A DNA stretch of 64,000 bases from Yersinia hibernica (GCF_004124235.1 NZ_CP032487.1:1612001-1676000), one strand, 5' to 3'; numbered from the stretch's first letter, positions 38,710 to 49,828 are shown. The notes: a model not told the origin generated them from the letters alone. A program made the numbers and translations.

Positions 38710-39201
38710 ATGAAAAAATATCTGCTGTTACTGAGCGTCCTGTCATTAATGCCGTTGATTGCACAGGCTGATGTATCACTGGACATCAATATACCCGGAG
38801 TCAGTTTGCATTTAGGCGACCAAGATAATCGTGGTTATTACTGGGATGGTTATGATTGGCGTCCACCACAATGGTGGCATGAGCACCGTGGTGGCCATAT
38901 CGGCGATCGCAATGAACGCGGTTATTATTGGGATGGCGGGCGTTGGCAACGCCCCTCTACGCACGATGGGCAAAATCCTTTCCGTGAGCAGGAGGGGGGG
39001 GGTCAACAGCATAATAATAGGGGCCCCCATGACAATCAGCCACAATATAATGAAAATAATGGGCATAACCCAGCAGGCAATAATGGGCTTGGCAACAGTG
39101 GCAAGCCGGAGGGGGCAAATAACCCAGGTGGCCAGAATAATAGTGCTGGTCGAGGTCAGCAGCAGCTCTACCCGCAGCAAAATAATGGTCATCGGCGATA
39201 A
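38710..39201 (+). CDS. DUF2502 family secreted protein with glycine/asparagine-rich tail
   Basis: A 163-residue protein with a Sec signal peptide (MKKYLLLLSVLSLMPLIAQA, cleavage after residue 20). Residues 21-75 resemble DUF2502 (YpeC/YbiJ-like): VSLHLGDQDNRGYYWDGYDW is followed by a second copy of the pattern, IGDRNERGYYWDGGRW. The C-terminal ~85 residues are a low-complexity Gly/Asn/Gln tract, longer than in E. coli relatives. The function is unknown; the fold is probably periplasmic. A run of nine G (38994-39002) lies inside the frame. The 38431-38709 region upstream is AT-rich with no supported gene. Confidence 0.75.
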   Translation: MKKYLLLLSVLSLMPLIAQADVSLDINIPGVSLHLGDQDNRGYYWDGYDWRPPQWWHEHRGGHIGDRNERGYYWDGGRWQRPSTHDGQNPFREQEGGGQQHNNRGPHDNQPQYNENNGHNPAGNNGLGNSGKPEGANNPGGQNNSAGRGQQQLYPQQNNGHRR

Positions 39202-39220
39202 TAAATAAAAGACCGCGCTG

Positions 39221-39257
39221 GCGTTGCTACTGGAGTCACTGGGTAACGCTGGCGTTT
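39221..39257 (+). terminator. Possible terminator after the DUF2502 gene
   Basis: GCGTTGC pairs with GTAACGC (one G-T pair) around a 15-nt loop, with GGCGTTTT downstream. This is a weak candidate. Confidence 0.35.
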
Positions 39258-39400
39258 TCGCGCAATAAAAGTCATCTTCTGCATGGAAAACTTCCCCTCA
39301 TCCCCTTAACCCCCTACTATCAGTGCCTAGTAATGAATATCAAATGTTGATACTTATCCGCGCTCTTCAGGGATGTCCTGAGGCAATAACCGAGGATGTC

Positions 39401-40408
39401 ATGCAGACCAGTCAGTTATTTACCACACTTCAACAGCGGCAACAGCAACGTGACCAGCGATATCTTAAAGGGTTAGTCATCATCTTATTTTTTGCGCTGC
39501 TCATGAGTTTATGTGCCGGTGATATGTGGATTTGGCCGACCCAATGGTTCGGCGAGGCCGGGCAATTGTTTGTTTGGCAGTTGCGTTTGCCGCGAACATT
39601 GGCGGTGATGATGGTCGGGGCCAGTCTTGCGGTGTCAGGGGCCGTGATGCAAGCTTTGTTTGAAAATCCATTAGCCGAGCCCGGCTTATTAGGTGTCGCC
39701 AATGGTGCCGGTGTGGCATTGGTGATGGCTGTCTTACTCGGGCATGGGTTACTGCCAATCTGGTTGTTAAGTGCTTGTGCAATTGCGGGAGCCTTATTGA
39801 TGACGGTGTTATTGTTGGGTTTTGCCCGCCGTCGCTTATTAACCAATGCCCGTTTGTTGTTGGTCGGCGTCGCTTTAGGAATAGTTTGCAGTGCCGTGAT
39901 GACTTGGGCCGTCTATTTCAGCACCAGTCTGGATTTACGCCAACTAATGTATTGGATGATGGGGGGATTCAGCGGGATCGACTGGCGGCAGCAAGGGTTG
40001 GTGCTGGCTTTGGCCCCCATTGTTTTGTGGCTTTGCTGCCAAGGGCATGTTCTTAATTTTATGTCACTGGGCGAACAGCAAGCCCAGCAATTAGGGGTGT
40101 CTCTCCATTTATGGCGGAACTTATTGGTGCTCGCCATTGGACTATTAGTGGGGATGAGTGTCGCACTGGCTGGGGTTATCAGTTTTATTGGCTTGGTGGT
40201 TCCGCATATTTTACGTTTGACGGGGTTAACTGATCAGCGCCGATTATTGGCCGGGTGCGCACTGGCGGGGGGAGGAATATTGTTATTCGCTGATGTTGTC
40301 GCGCGTATCGCCTTATTCTCGGCAGAGTTGCCAATTGGGGTGGTGACGGCAACCTTGGGGGCACCATTATTTATCTGGTTGCTGACACGTGTTAAAAGTG
40401 TAAAGTGA
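39401..40408 (+). CDS. btuC: BtuC, vitamin B12 ABC importer permease
   Basis: A 335-residue FecCD-type permease with about ten helices. The sequence aligns with E. coli BtuC around [30 protein letters not shown] and [10 protein letters not shown]. It imports cobalamin from the periplasmic carrier BtuF, which is not encoded here. I chose the ATG at 39401 (GAGG 6 nt upstream), which is close to the known length, over the longer open frame. It is first in btuC-btuE-btuD. Confidence 0.92.
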   Translation: MQTSQLFTTLQQRQQQRDQRYLKGLVIILFFALLMSLCAGDMWIWPTQWFGEAGQLFVWQLRLPRTLAVMMVGASLAVSGAVMQALFENPLAEPGLLGVANGAGVALVMAVLLGHGLLPIWLLSACAIAGALLMTVLLLGFARRRLLTNARLLLVGVALGIVCSAVMTWAVYFSTSLDLRQLMYWMMGGFSGIDWRQQGLVLALAPIVLWLCCQGHVLNFMSLGEQQAQQLGVSLHLWRNLLVLAIGLLVGMSVALAGVISFIGLVVPHILRLTGLTDQRRLLAGCALAGGGILLFADVVARIALFSAELPIGVVTATLGAPLFIWLLTRVKSVK

Positions 40409-40477
40409 TTTGCCTTACACGGGCGAATGTTCTTGGCGCTTCACCTGTTTATCATTGCTGAAATAAGGATTTCCCTG

Positions 40478-41032
40478 ATGAGTGATTCAATTTATTCCAT
40501 CTCAGTTAAAACGATTGAAAGCCAATCAGTTAAACTGGAAAAGTATAAAGGCTCAGTTTTGCTCGTGGTTAATGTGGCTTCTCAGTGCGGTTTAACCAAG
40601 CAGTATGAGGGGTTAGAAAAGCTCTATAAAACTTATCAGCCGCAGGGCTTTGAGGTGCTGGGTTTTCCAAGCAATGAGTTTGCCGGGCAAGAGCCGGGTA
40701 GCGATGAAGAAATCCAAGCATTCTGCCGCGGGACTTTCGGTATTGATTTCCCGATGTTCAGCAAAATTGAAGTCAATGGCCCACAGCGGCATCCTTTATA
40801 CCAGCAGCTGATCGCGGCGAAACCGGTGGCGATAAAACCCGAGGGGAGCGAATTTTACCAACGTTTGGCCAGCAAAGGCCGCGAGCCAAAGCAGGCCAGT
40901 GACATTCTGTGGAATTTTGAAAAATTCTTGATTGGTCGAGATGGTGCGGTGCTGGCGCGCTTTGCTCCGGATATGACGCCAGAAGACCCTATCTTGCTCA
41001 ATGCGATTACTCACGCATTGGCCGCCCATTAA
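40478..41032 (+). CDS. btuE: BtuE, thioredoxin/glutathione peroxidase
   Basis: A 184-residue glutathione-peroxidase-fold protein. The peroxidatic cysteine is in VNVASQCGLTKQYEG, with the conserved GFPSNEFAGQEPGS and WNFEKFLIGRDG. The catalytic position is Cys, not selenocysteine. It reduces peroxides and is not needed for B12 transport despite its name. I started at MSDSIYSISV, as the upstream 17 codons are unlike the family. It lies between btuC and btuD as in E. coli. Confidence 0.92.
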   Translation: MSDSIYSISVKTIESQSVKLEKYKGSVLLVVNVASQCGLTKQYEGLEKLYKTYQPQGFEVLGFPSNEFAGQEPGSDEEIQAFCRGTFGIDFPMFSKIEVNGPQRHPLYQQLIAAKPVAIKPEGSEFYQRLASKGREPKQASDILWNFEKFLIGRDGAVLARFAPDMTPEDPILLNAITHALAAH

Positions 41033-41056
41033 TTGACGGATGAAAGATTTATTTTG

Positions 41057-41815
41057 ATGTTATTGCAACTCAGTCAAGTCAGTGTAGATAGCCGTCTTGC
41101 TCCTTTTTCGGCGCAAGTTGCTGCTGGGTTGCAAATTCATGTGATAGGGCCGAATGGGGCAGGTAAGAGCACTTTGCTGGCTGCATTGGCCGGGTTATTA
41201 CCCGCGCACGGGGCCATCATACTCGAGGACCAGCCGTTATCCTGCTATTCAGGGCATGATTTGGCTCGCCGGCGAGCTTATTTATGTCAACAGCAAGCGA
41301 CTTTGACCATGATGCCGGTCTTCCAATATCTTTCTCTTTATCAACCCGCTGCGGCATCTACGGACGCCATCGCGACGACGATTGGCTATCTTTGTGAAAG
41401 ATTGCGATTAACCGACAAATTGCCCCGCATGTTAGCGCAGCTTTCAGGCGGAGAGTGGCAACGCGTTCGTCTGGCGGCGGTGTTGTTGCAAGTGTGGCCC
41501 GCGGTTAACCCTGATAGTCAATTGTTGTTGCTTGATGAGCCCTATACTGGCCTGGATGTCGCGCAAAAAGTGGCGTTGGACAGTTTGTTGCGCGAGTTTT
41601 GTTTGGCGGGCCGTAGCGTCATTATCAGCGCCCATGACCTTAATCATACCTTACAACAGGCCGATCAGGTGTGGTTGATGGCTCGTGGCAATGTCCTAGC
41701 TCAAGGTGTCACTCAGCAGGTGATGCAAACTGATATTCTCTCAGAAGTATTTGAGGTTGACTTTCAAATACACAGTTTTAATCAACAAAATTGGATTATT
41801 ACCACCGGCTATTAA
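41057..41815 (+). CDS. btuD: BtuD, vitamin B12 ABC importer ATPase
   Basis: A 252-residue ABC ATPase. Walker A is GPNGAGKST, the Q loop is in LCQQQATL, the signature is LSGGEWQRVRLA, Walker B is LLLLDEP and the H-loop is SAHDLNHTL. It pairs with BtuC. The ATG at 41057 (MLLQLSQVSV) fits the family start; upstream codons run into btuE. The B12 taken in can supply the mutase ScpA encoded at 18-20 kb. The next gene in E. coli is nlpC, but here the arn operon intervenes. Confidence 0.92.
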   Translation: MLLQLSQVSVDSRLAPFSAQVAAGLQIHVIGPNGAGKSTLLAALAGLLPAHGAIILEDQPLSCYSGHDLARRRAYLCQQQATLTMMPVFQYLSLYQPAAASTDAIATTIGYLCERLRLTDKLPRMLAQLSGGEWQRVRLAAVLLQVWPAVNPDSQLLLLDEPYTGLDVAQKVALDSLLREFCLAGRSVIISAHDLNHTLQQADQVWLMARGNVLAQGVTQQVMQTDILSEVFEVDFQIHSFNQQNWIITTGY

Positions 41816-42027
41816 CCGCTATATTTGGCCATTATTCCTAATTTATTATTCCCCTATAACAAAAGTGTATTTGTGGTTTTTTATTTCGCTATTTTAGCGC
41901 GGATAAAGACAATTAACGCTGACACTGAATCGTGCTAGGCTGTTTTTTATGCAATTGATTATGTTGAAAAAAACATAATGTCAATCTGAAACAATCCCAT
42001 CGAATAAGACCGCAAAAAAAATCCTAT

Positions 42028-42049
42028 CTTAAGGTTTATTTAAGGTTAA
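42028..42049 (+). promoter_or_regulatory. Overlapping PmrA and PhoP boxes before arnB
   Basis: CTTAAG-N5-TTTAAG (42028-42044) fits the PmrA direct repeat. GGTTTA-N5-GGTTAA (42033-42049) fits the PhoP repeat. They overlap and lie about 115 nt upstream of the arnB ATG. PhoP and PmrA control of this operon in Y. pestis is known. The rest of the 41816-42163 gap is AT-rich leader with no gene. Confidence 0.75.
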
Positions 42050-42163
42050 TGAACTAGACTTCATATTCGGCCAAGTATCCGGCTATCTGAATAGCGTTTA
42101 GTTTTCGTTAACTTATAGGGGAATATAGTTTCCCAAAGTACCAAGTACCCTAGGGATTTCTCA

Positions 42164-43312
42164 ATGCAGAATTTTTTGCCTTTTTCTCGTCCAGCAATTG
42201 GTACGGACGAAATTAATGCGGTAGTCAACGTGCTCGGCTCCGGCTGGATCACTACAGGCCCTCAGAATCAACAGCTGGAAACTGATTTTTGTACAGCATT
42301 TGGCTGCAAACATGCCATTGCGGTCTGTTCTGCTACCGCGGGTATGCATATCACGCTCATGGCACTAGGGATTGGCCCAGGGGATGAGGTTATTACGCCA
42401 TCCCAGACCTGGGTTTCAACCATTAATATGATTGTGTTACTGGGCGCAGAGCCAGTCATGATTGATGTTGACCACGATACCTTGATGGTGAATGCTGCGG
42501 CTATTGAAGCTGCCATTACGCCGCAAACCAAAGCTATTATTCCAGTCCATTATGCTGGCGCACCTTGCGAGCTTGATGCCTTGCGTGCCATTGCCCAGCG
42601 CCACGGTATTCCATTAATTGAAGATGCGGCCCATGCAGTCGGCACGCGTTATGGTGATCAATGGGTGGGTGAGCAAGGTACGGCTATTTTCTCTTTCCAC
42701 GCCATTAAAAATATCACCTGTGCGGAAGGCGGTTTAATTGCCACCGATGATGATGAACTGGCCGCGAGAGTGCGCCGGCTCAAGTTTCATGGTTTGGGGG
42801 TTGATGCTTTCGATCGCCAGATTCAAGGGCGTAGCCCGCAAGCAGAGGTGGTTGAACCGGGATATAAATACAATTTATCCGATATTCATGCTGCTATTGC
42901 TGTAGTTCAACTTCAGCGGTTAACTGATATTAATGCCCGCCGCCGAGCATTAGTTGCCCGCTATCAGCAAGCATTAGCTGACTCGCCGTTACAACCCCTC
43001 TCTGTACCAGATTACCCCCATTTACATGCTTGGCATCTTTTTATGGTGCGTGTTGATAAAGAGCGCTGTGGTATTGAGCGGGATTTATTAATGGCACGTT
43101 TAAAAGAAGCGGGAATAGGGACGGGCCTGCATTTTCGCGCGGCGCATACCCAGAAATATTACCGCGAACGCTATCCATCATTACATTTGCCAAATACTGA
43201 GTGGAATTCCGCCAGATTATGCACATTGCCCCTTTTTCCCGACATGCTCGATAGCGATGTTGATCGGGTTGTTGATGCATTGGCAACTATTATAGGGCCG
43301 CACCGTGTCTGA
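42164..43312 (+). CDS. arnB: ArnB, UDP-L-Ara4O C-4'' transaminase
   Basis: A 382-residue DegT/DnrJ/EryC1-type PLP aminotransferase, making UDP-L-Ara4N from the keto sugar. The PLP lysine is in [15 protein letters not shown]; the N-terminus [17 protein letters not shown] and substrate region [18 protein letters not shown] match the family. It opens the arn operon and ends 8 nt inside arnC. The resulting Ara4N is transferred to lipid A and lowers binding of polymyxin and cationic peptides. Confidence 0.95.
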   Translation: MQNFLPFSRPAIGTDEINAVVNVLGSGWITTGPQNQQLETDFCTAFGCKHAIAVCSATAGMHITLMALGIGPGDEVITPSQTWVSTINMIVLLGAEPVMIDVDHDTLMVNAAAIEAAITPQTKAIIPVHYAGAPCELDALRAIAQRHGIPLIEDAAHAVGTRYGDQWVGEQGTAIFSFHAIKNITCAEGGLIATDDDELAARVRRLKFHGLGVDAFDRQIQGRSPQAEVVEPGYKYNLSDIHAAIAVVQLQRLTDINARRRALVARYQQALADSPLQPLSVPDYPHLHAWHLFMVRVDKERCGIERDLLMARLKEAGIGTGLHFRAAHTQKYYRERYPSLHLPNTEWNSARLCTLPLFPDMLDSDVDRVVDALATIIGPHRV

Positions 43313-44288
43313 AAGTGAAGAAATCAAAAAAGTATCAATCGTTATTCCGGTTTATAACGAGCAGGAAAGTTTGCCAGCATTAATAGAGCGCACCTCGGCC
43401 GCCTGTAAATTACTGTCTCAATCCTATGAGATTATTCTGGTTGACGATGGCAGCAGTGATAATTCTGCTGAGATGCTGACTGCGGCGGCTAATGCGCCGG
43501 AAAGTCATATTATTGCTGTTTTGCTGAATCGTAATTATGGGCAGCATTCCGCCATTATGGCGGGATTCAATCAGGTCAGTGGTGATTTAGTCATTACGCT
43601 TGATGCCGATTTGCAAAACCCACCGGAGGAAATACCTCGGTTGGTCAGTGTGGCGCTAGAGGGCTATGACGTCGTGGGTACGGTTCGGGCGAACCGCCAA
43701 GATTCTGTATTCCGCAAAACCGCCTCGCGCATGATCAATATGATGATTCAACGTGCAACCGGGAAATCAATGGGTGATTACGGCTGTATGTTACGTGCCT
43801 ATCGCCGTCATATTGTGGAGGCGATGTTACACTGTCACGAGCGCAGTACCTTTATTCCTATCCTGGCAAACACCTTTGCCCGTCGTACCACGGAAATTAC
43901 TGTCCATCACGCAGAGCGTGAGTTTGGTGATTCAAAATACAGCCTGATGAAGCTCATCAATCTGATGTATGACTTAATTACTTGCCTGACGACAACGCCA
44001 TTACGTTTATTAAGTCTGGTTGGCAGTGTCATTGCGCTTTCTGGCTTCACCCTCGCCGTGCTGTTAGTGGTTTTACGTTTGGTATTTGGCCCTGAATGGG
44101 CCGGTGGCGGCGTCTTTACGCTATTTGCCGTGTTGTTTATGTTCATTGGTGCCCAATTTGTTGGTATGGGCTTACTTGGTGAATATATCGGTCGTATTTA
44201 TAACGATGTGCGCGCGCGCCCACGTTATTTCATACAGAAAGTGGTCGGTGCTGAGCCGAGCGAAAATAATCAGGAAGTAGAAAAATGA
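43305..44288 (+). CDS. arnC: ArnC, undecaprenyl-phosphate Ara4FN transferase
   Basis: A 327-residue GT2-family glycosyltransferase that moves Ara4-formyl-N onto undecaprenyl phosphate. The nucleotide-sugar domain carries VDDGSSDNS and [11 protein letters not shown] (D-x-D type). Two C-terminal helices ([40 protein letters not shown]) anchor it in the inner membrane. It starts 8 nt inside arnB and overlaps arnA by 4 nt. Confidence 0.95.
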   Translation: MSESEEIKKVSIVIPVYNEQESLPALIERTSAACKLLSQSYEIILVDDGSSDNSAEMLTAAANAPESHIIAVLLNRNYGQHSAIMAGFNQVSGDLVITLDADLQNPPEEIPRLVSVALEGYDVVGTVRANRQDSVFRKTASRMINMMIQRATGKSMGDYGCMLRAYRRHIVEAMLHCHERSTFIPILANTFARRTTEITVHHAEREFGDSKYSLMKLINLMYDLITCLTTTPLRLLSLVGSVIALSGFTLAVLLVVLRLVFGPEWAGGGVFTLFAVLFMFIGAQFVGMGLLGEYIGRIYNDVRARPRYFIQKVVGAEPSENNQEVEK

Positions 44289-46288
44289 AAGCGATTGTAT
44301 TTGCCTATCATGATATTGGCTGTGTTGGCCTGAAAGCCCTTGTTGATGCCGGTTACGATATTCAGGCGGTATTTACCCATACTGACTCTCCCACTGAGAA
44401 TCGTTTCTTCTCATCTGTAGCCCGAGTTGCTGCGGATTTAGAATTACCTGTATTTGCACCGGAAGATGTTAACCACCCATTGTGGATTGAGCGCATTCAG
44501 CAATTACAACCCGATATCATTTTCTCTTTCTACTACCGCAATATGCTTTGCGATGAGATTTTATCTTCAGCCCCACGCGGAGGATTCAATCTGCACGGCT
44601 CTTTATTGCCGAAATACCGTGGGCGCGCGCCGATTAATTGGGCGTTAGTCAATGGCGAGAAAGAGACCGGTGTGACGCTACACCAAATGGTGAAACAAGC
44701 CGATGCCGGCCCGATTGCCGGGCAACATAAAGTGACTATCAGTGATGAAGACACGGCCTTAACATTACATGCAAAAATGCGCGATGCCGCCCAAGAGTTG
44801 CTGCGTGACTTATTGCCTAAAATGAAGAGCGAGCCATTGCATTTAGTGCCGCAACAAGAAGCCGATGCGAGTTATTTTGGCCGCCGTACGCCAGCCGATG
44901 GTGAAATTCATTGGCAAAAATCCGCATCAGCGATTAATAACTTAGTGCGGGCAGTGACAGAACCTTACCCTGGTGCATTCAGCTATCTTGGGCAGCGCAA
45001 GTTGACCATCTGGCGCTCACGCCCACTCGACATGATGCATAGCAAGCAACCTGGCACCGTGCTGTCAACATCACCACTGGTGGTAGCTTGTGGCGCAGGT
45101 GCATTGGAGATTGTGGCAGGTCAGGGTGAGGAGGGGCTATATGTTCAGGGGAGCCGTTTGGCGCAAGAGATGGGCATTGTCACTGACATCCGTCTGGGCA
45201 ACAAGCCCCGCAATATCCTGAAAAGACGGACGCGGGTATTGATTCTGGGCGTTAATGGGTTCATTGGTAACCATTTAACTGAGCGGTTGTTACGTGATGA
45301 CCGCTACGAAGTTTATGGTTTGGACATTGGTTCTGATGCCATCAGCCGTTTCCTGGATAATCCTTATTTCCATTTTGTCGAGGGCGATATCAGTATTCAT
45401 TCTGAATGGATTGAATATCACATTAAAAAATGTGACGTTATTTTACCCTTGGTCGCGATTGCGACGCCAATTGAATATACCCGTAATCCGCTGCGCGTTT
45501 TCGAATTGGATTTTGAAGAAAATCTAAAGATTGTCCGTGATTGCGTGAAATACAATAAGCGCATTGTTTTCCCATCGACCTCTGAAGTGTATGGCATGTG
45601 CGATGATAAGGAATTCGATGAAGACACTTCGCGCCTGATTGTGGGGCCAATCAATAAACAGCGTTGGATTTATTCAGTTTCTAAACAACTGTTGGATCGG
45701 GTTATCTGGGCTTACGGCGCAAAAGAAAACCTGAAATTTACGCTGTTCCGTCCATTTAACTGGATGGGGCCGCGGTTGGATAGCCTTGATGCTGCCCGTA
45801 TTGGTAGCTCCCGTGCTATTACACAGCTTATTTTAAACTTGGTTGAAGGTTCGCCAATTAAATTAGTTGATGGCGGCGCGCAAAAACGCTGCTTTACTGA
45901 TATTCATGATGGTATTGAGGCGTTATTCCGTATTATTGAGAACCGTGATGGTGCCTGTGATGGTCAGATAATCAATATTGGTAATCCAACCAATGAGGCC
46001 AGTATTCGTGAGTTAGCGGAGATGCTATTAAGCAGTTTCGAGCAGCATGAATTGCGCGATAAATTCCCGCCGTTTGCTGGCTTTAAAGATATTGAAAGCA
46101 GCGCCTATTATGGCAAAGGCTATCAAGATGTGGAATATCGCACCCCAAGTATCAAGAATGCGCGTCGCATTCTTGATTGGCAGCCAGAAGTTGCCTTGCA
46201 ACAAACCATCACCGAAACATTGGATTTCTTCCTGCGTGGCGTGGTATTAGAGTCGCATGAAACCGCGAAGGATGAGCATCACGTATGA
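44285..46288 (+). CDS. arnA: ArnA, bifunctional UDP-Ara4N formyltransferase / UDP-glucuronate decarboxylase
   Basis: A 667-residue two-domain enzyme. Residues 1-305 form the formyltransferase ([20 protein letters not shown] with the catalytic His; DAGPIAG). Residues 315-660 form an SDR-type decarboxylase ([10 protein letters not shown]; the YSVSK pair; [12 protein letters not shown]). It oxidises and decarboxylates UDP-glucuronate and later formylates UDP-Ara4N. Length matches the family (~660). It overlaps arnC and arnD by 4 nt each, so translation is tightly coupled. Confidence 0.96.
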   Translation: MKAIVFAYHDIGCVGLKALVDAGYDIQAVFTHTDSPTENRFFSSVARVAADLELPVFAPEDVNHPLWIERIQQLQPDIIFSFYYRNMLCDEILSSAPRGGFNLHGSLLPKYRGRAPINWALVNGEKETGVTLHQMVKQADAGPIAGQHKVTISDEDTALTLHAKMRDAAQELLRDLLPKMKSEPLHLVPQQEADASYFGRRTPADGEIHWQKSASAINNLVRAVTEPYPGAFSYLGQRKLTIWRSRPLDMMHSKQPGTVLSTSPLVVACGAGALEIVAGQGEEGLYVQGSRLAQEMGIVTDIRLGNKPRNILKRRTRVLILGVNGFIGNHLTERLLRDDRYEVYGLDIGSDAISRFLDNPYFHFVEGDISIHSEWIEYHIKKCDVILPLVAIATPIEYTRNPLRVFELDFEENLKIVRDCVKYNKRIVFPSTSEVYGMCDDKEFDEDTSRLIVGPINKQRWIYSVSKQLLDRVIWAYGAKENLKFTLFRPFNWMGPRLDSLDAARIGSSRAITQLILNLVEGSPIKLVDGGAQKRCFTDIHDGIEALFRIIENRDGACDGQIINIGNPTNEASIRELAEMLLSSFEQHELRDKFPPFAGFKDIESSAYYGKGYQDVEYRTPSIKNARRILDWQPEVALQQTITETLDFFLRGVVLESHETAKDEHHV

Positions 46289-47190
46289 AGCAAGTTGGCC
46301 TGAGGATTGATGTAGATACCTACCGTGGAACGAAGGAGGGGGTGCCATCATTGCTTGCTGTGCTGGAAAAGTATGATATTAGTGCCAGCTTTTTTTTCAG
46401 TGTCGGGCCGGACAACATGGGGCGCCATTTATGGCGCCTTTTCCGTCCCCGTTTCTTGTGGAAAATGCTGCGTTCTAATGCCGCCTCGCTGTATGGCTGG
46501 GATATTTTGCTGGCTGGCACCGCCTGGCCGGGCAAGCAAATCGCCAAGGATTTTGGCCCGCTGATGAAAGAGACTTTACAGGCGGGGCATGAGGTTGGTT
46601 TGCACGCTTGGGATCACCAAGGGTGGCAAGCCAAAGTGGCGACTTGGTCGGAACAGCAATTAACTGAGCAGGTGCAATTGGGCGTTGATGCATTACAAAA
46701 AAGCATTCAGCAGCCAGTGACTTGTTCGGCAGCGGCGGGTTGGCGCGCTGATGAACGTGTTCTGGCCATCAAGCAATTGTTCCCATTTAGCTATAACAGT
46801 GACTGTCGCGGCACTCATCCTTTCCGCCCATTACTGCCCGATGGCCGCTTGGGGGCAGTACAAATCCCCGTCACTTTACCGACTTATGATGAAGTGGTGG
46901 GCAGTGAGGTTGGTGCTGAGGATTTTAATGATTTTATCATGAATGCCATGTTGCACGACCACGGTGTGCCGGTTTACACCATTCATGCTGAGGTCGAGGG
47001 GATGTCACAGGCACCCATGTTCGAGCAATTATTAATGATGGCGAGAGAGCGTGGCATCCAATTTTGTGCTCTGGGGGCGTTATTACCCGAAAATCTGGAT
47101 TCACTCCCGCTGGGGAAAGTGGTGCGTGCGGCCTTTCCTGGCCGAGAGGGATGGTTAGGGTGTCAGTCAGAGATAAAGGATGCGCAATGA
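46285..47190 (+). CDS. arnD: ArnD, undecaprenyl-phosphate Ara4FN deformylase
   Basis: A 301-residue NodB-type polysaccharide deacetylase. It removes the formyl group on undecaprenyl-phosphate Ara4FN before ArnT acts. Metal-site features are [10 protein letters not shown] near the N-terminus, [11 protein letters not shown] and the C-terminal YTIHAEVEG. It overlaps arnA by 4 nt and arnT by 4 nt. Confidence 0.95.
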   Translation: MKQVGLRIDVDTYRGTKEGVPSLLAVLEKYDISASFFFSVGPDNMGRHLWRLFRPRFLWKMLRSNAASLYGWDILLAGTAWPGKQIAKDFGPLMKETLQAGHEVGLHAWDHQGWQAKVATWSEQQLTEQVQLGVDALQKSIQQPVTCSAAAGWRADERVLAIKQLFPFSYNSDCRGTHPFRPLLPDGRLGAVQIPVTLPTYDEVVGSEVGAEDFNDFIMNAMLHDHGVPVYTIHAEVEGMSQAPMFEQLLMMARERGIQFCALGALLPENLDSLPLGKVVRAAFPGREGWLGCQSEIKDAQ

Positions 47191-48851
47191 AGTTGCTAAA
47201 AGGAAGTGGTGCCGCGCTACTGGCACTGTTTTTTGCTCTGGTTTATCTATTACCGATTAACAGCCGCCTATTATGGCAGCCTGATGAAACGCGTTATGCG
47301 GAAATTAGTCGGGAAATGCTGCAACGTGGTGATTGGATTGTGCCCCATTTATTGGGTATCCGCTATTTTGAAAAACCTATCGCGGGATATTGGTTTAATA
47401 ATATTAGCCAGTGGATTTTTGGTGATACTAATTTCGCGGTTCGATTTGGTTCAATATTAAGCACGGCCCTGAGTGCGGCCTTGGTTTATTGGTTAGCGAA
47501 TTTATTGTGGCGTAATCGTTCCACCTCATTTTTAGCCACCTTAATTTACCTCTCGATGTTGCTGGTATTTAGTATTGGCTCTTATGCCGTCCTAGATCCG
47601 ATGATTTCATTGTGGCTCACGGTATCAATGGTCTGTTTTTATCTCACTTTGCGAGCGGAAACGACCCAACAAAAAGTCACGGCCTATCTTCTACTCGGTT
47701 TAGCTTGCGGTATGGGCTTTATGACCAAGGGTTTTCTGGCATTAGCGGTGCCGGTTATCTCAGTGTTGCCGATTGTCATACAGCAAAAAAGGGTCAAAGA
47801 GCTGCTGGTTTTTGGCCCGATAGCCATTGTGGGGGCGGTGATATTGAGTTTGCCGTGGGCATTAGCGATTGCTCAACGCGAACCTGATTTTTGGCGTTAT
47901 TTTTTCTGGGTTGAACATATTCAGCGATTTGCAGAAAAGGATGCTCAGCATAAAGCTCCGATTTGGTATTACCTGCCTATTTTGGCCTTGGGTGTTTTGC
48001 CCTGGCTTGGGCTATTACCCGGCGCGTTGCTCAAAGGATGGCGCGAGCGGGTGACCCGGCCTGAGTTATTCTTTTTGCTTAGTTGGGTGTTAATGCCACT
48101 GCTATTTTTCAGTGTGGCTAAAGGCAAACTTCCCACCTATATTTTGCCCTGTATGGCACCATTATCTTTGCTGATGGCTGCCTATGCTACTGATTGTGCT
48201 GATAAGTTGCGCATGCGCGCGCTGAGGATTAATGGCGCGATAAATCTGATTTTTGGGCTGGTCTGCGCACTGGCTATTCTGGTTATTGGGATGGGCTGGG
48301 TGGCGCATCTGGTGGCTTATGAGCCTCATGAACATCAGAAAGTCATGCTGGCGACCTTGGCTTTTGCTGTGTGGGGCGGCATTGGTTTGGTCACTTTACG
48401 GCATAATGCCCGGCATTGGCGCTGGGCGGCAGCTTGCCCATTACTGTTTATCTTGCTGGTGGGCTATCTTATCCCGCAGCAGGTTATTGACTCCAAACAG
48501 CCGCAAAACTTCATCCAGGATAATTTTGCTGAGCTCAATAGCAGCCGTTATGTGGTGACCGACAGTGTGGGAGTCGCGGCGGGATTGGCGTGGCAACTGA
48601 AACGCAGTGATATCATGATGTTTAGCGAGAAGGGCGAGCTGACTTATGGGCTGAACTATGCTGACAGTCAAGATAGCTATATCAGCGCACAAGATTTCAA
48701 CGACTGGTTGGCGCAGGCCCGGCAGCAAGGGGATGTCTCATTGGTGATTCAACTGTCACGTAATGAGGAAATCCCCGCTAATCTGCCGGCGGCCGATAAG
48801 GTTAACCTTATGAATCGACTAGCACTTTTGTGGTACAAGAAAGCACCATGA
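47187..48851 (+). CDS. arnT: ArnT, lipid A Ara4N transferase
   Basis: A 554-residue GT83 membrane glycosyltransferase. It has about a dozen helices from [21 protein letters not shown] onward, with the family motif [15 protein letters not shown] in the first periplasmic loop. A C-terminal periplasmic domain ([19 protein letters not shown]) follows. It transfers Ara4N to lipid A phosphates on the outer leaflet. I started at [10 protein letters not shown] (47187), overlapping arnD by 4 nt; the longer open frame lies inside arnD. Confidence 0.94.
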   Translation: MKLLKGSGAALLALFFALVYLLPINSRLLWQPDETRYAEISREMLQRGDWIVPHLLGIRYFEKPIAGYWFNNISQWIFGDTNFAVRFGSILSTALSAALVYWLANLLWRNRSTSFLATLIYLSMLLVFSIGSYAVLDPMISLWLTVSMVCFYLTLRAETTQQKVTAYLLLGLACGMGFMTKGFLALAVPVISVLPIVIQQKRVKELLVFGPIAIVGAVILSLPWALAIAQREPDFWRYFFWVEHIQRFAEKDAQHKAPIWYYLPILALGVLPWLGLLPGALLKGWRERVTRPELFFLLSWVLMPLLFFSVAKGKLPTYILPCMAPLSLLMAAYATDCADKLRMRALRINGAINLIFGLVCALAILVIGMGWVAHLVAYEPHEHQKVMLATLAFAVWGGIGLVTLRHNARHWRWAAACPLLFILLVGYLIPQQVIDSKQPQNFIQDNFAELNSSRYVVTDSVGVAAGLAWQLKRSDIMMFSEKGELTYGLNYADSQDSYISAQDFNDWLAQARQQGDVSLVIQLSRNEEIPANLPAADKVNLMNRLALLWYKKAP

Positions 48852-49189
48852 TAAGTTATCTGCTATTGATAATAGTCAGTTTATTGACCTGTGCTGGGCA
48901 ATTGTGTCAAAAGCAAGCGGTGCAATCTTGGGGGCGGTCAGCAGAAGAGCGGCTGACGCCCACATTGTGCTGGCTTGCCAGTGCGGTGGTGTTACTCGGG
49001 CTGGGAATGTTGCTGTGGTTGCGTTTACTGCAACATTTGCCCCTGAGTGTCGCTTATCCGATCCTCAGTTTTAATTTCGTGCTGGTTACGTTGGCGGCTC
49101 AACTGTTCTATGGCGAGAGGGCAACTTCCCGCCATTGGTTAGGCATCGCTTCCATTATGTTTGGCATTTTGTTGATTAGTTGGCATTGA
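48848..49189 (+). CDS. arnE: ArnE, undecaprenyl-phosphate-Ara4N flippase subunit
   Basis: A 113-residue SMR-like four-helix membrane protein: [29 protein letters not shown], then three more helices ([49 protein letters not shown]). With ArnF it flips undecaprenyl-phosphate-Ara4N to the periplasmic face. The start overlaps arnT by 4 nt. Confidence 0.93.
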   Translation: MISYLLLIIVSLLTCAGQLCQKQAVQSWGRSAEERLTPTLCWLASAVVLLGLGMLLWLRLLQHLPLSVAYPILSFNFVLVTLAAQLFYGERATSRHWLGIASIMFGILLISWH

Positions 49190-49575
49190 TGAAAGGATAT
49201 TGCTGGGGGATAGGAAGTGTGGTGCTGGTGACGGTTGCCCAATTAATCCTTAAATGGGGCATGATGAATACACCATTAATGTCTTTGGCTGATATTAATG
49301 GGTCATTCTTAGTCAACCATCTGCCACAATTAATGGCGGTTATTGGTGGGTTGGCGGGATATACTTTATCAATGCTGTGTTGGTTTTTTGCATTAAGATA
49401 TTTGCCACTTAATCGCGCATATCCACTATTGAGTCTGAGTTATGCCTTGGTTTATTTAGCCGCGGTATCACTGCCTTGGTTCAGTGAGTCCGCCACCTTA
49501 CTGAAAACATTAGGCGCAGGTTTTATCTTGATGGGAATATGGCTGATTAATACTAAGCCGGTAAAAAAGGGGTAA
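49189..49575 (+). CDS. arnF: ArnF, undecaprenyl-phosphate-Ara4N flippase subunit
   Basis: A 128-residue SMR-like membrane protein that pairs with ArnE. It has four helices ([73 protein letters not shown]). The start is the ATG sharing one base with the arnE stop (TGATG). It is the last arn gene; no strong terminator is obvious before nlpC. Confidence 0.93.
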   Translation: MKGYCWGIGSVVLVTVAQLILKWGMMNTPLMSLADINGSFLVNHLPQLMAVIGGLAGYTLSMLCWFFALRYLPLNRAYPLLSLSYALVYLAAVSLPWFSESATLLKTLGAGFILMGIWLINTKPVKKG

Positions 49576-49828
49576 ATTTCCCCCATTATCTTGTAAATGG
49601 CAGGGTATTGGCCGCACTTAATCGCTCGAGTGACGGGCAGTTGTCAGTTTATCGGGGTTATTTTGTCTGCCGCCTTGCTGCCTCTTGAAATCTATTCGGT
49701 ATATTATCTCATTCATATAACTTGTTTTTTCCAAACTCGATAGCTAAATTACCCCTATAGAAGCCGTTTATTAGTGAATAATTAATTATCTGGTGAATAG
49801 GCTAAGTCTTACCTTTGGTGAATTATCG

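Noticed and set aside
38812..39208. Long frames on both strands within the DUF2502 gene
   Set aside because: They follow from the repetitive Gly/Asn codons; only the frame with signal peptide and DUF2502 pattern is credible.
47064..47186. 41-codon N-terminal extension of ArnT
   Set aside because: It lies inside arnD in another frame; the start overlapping the arnD stop gives the family length.
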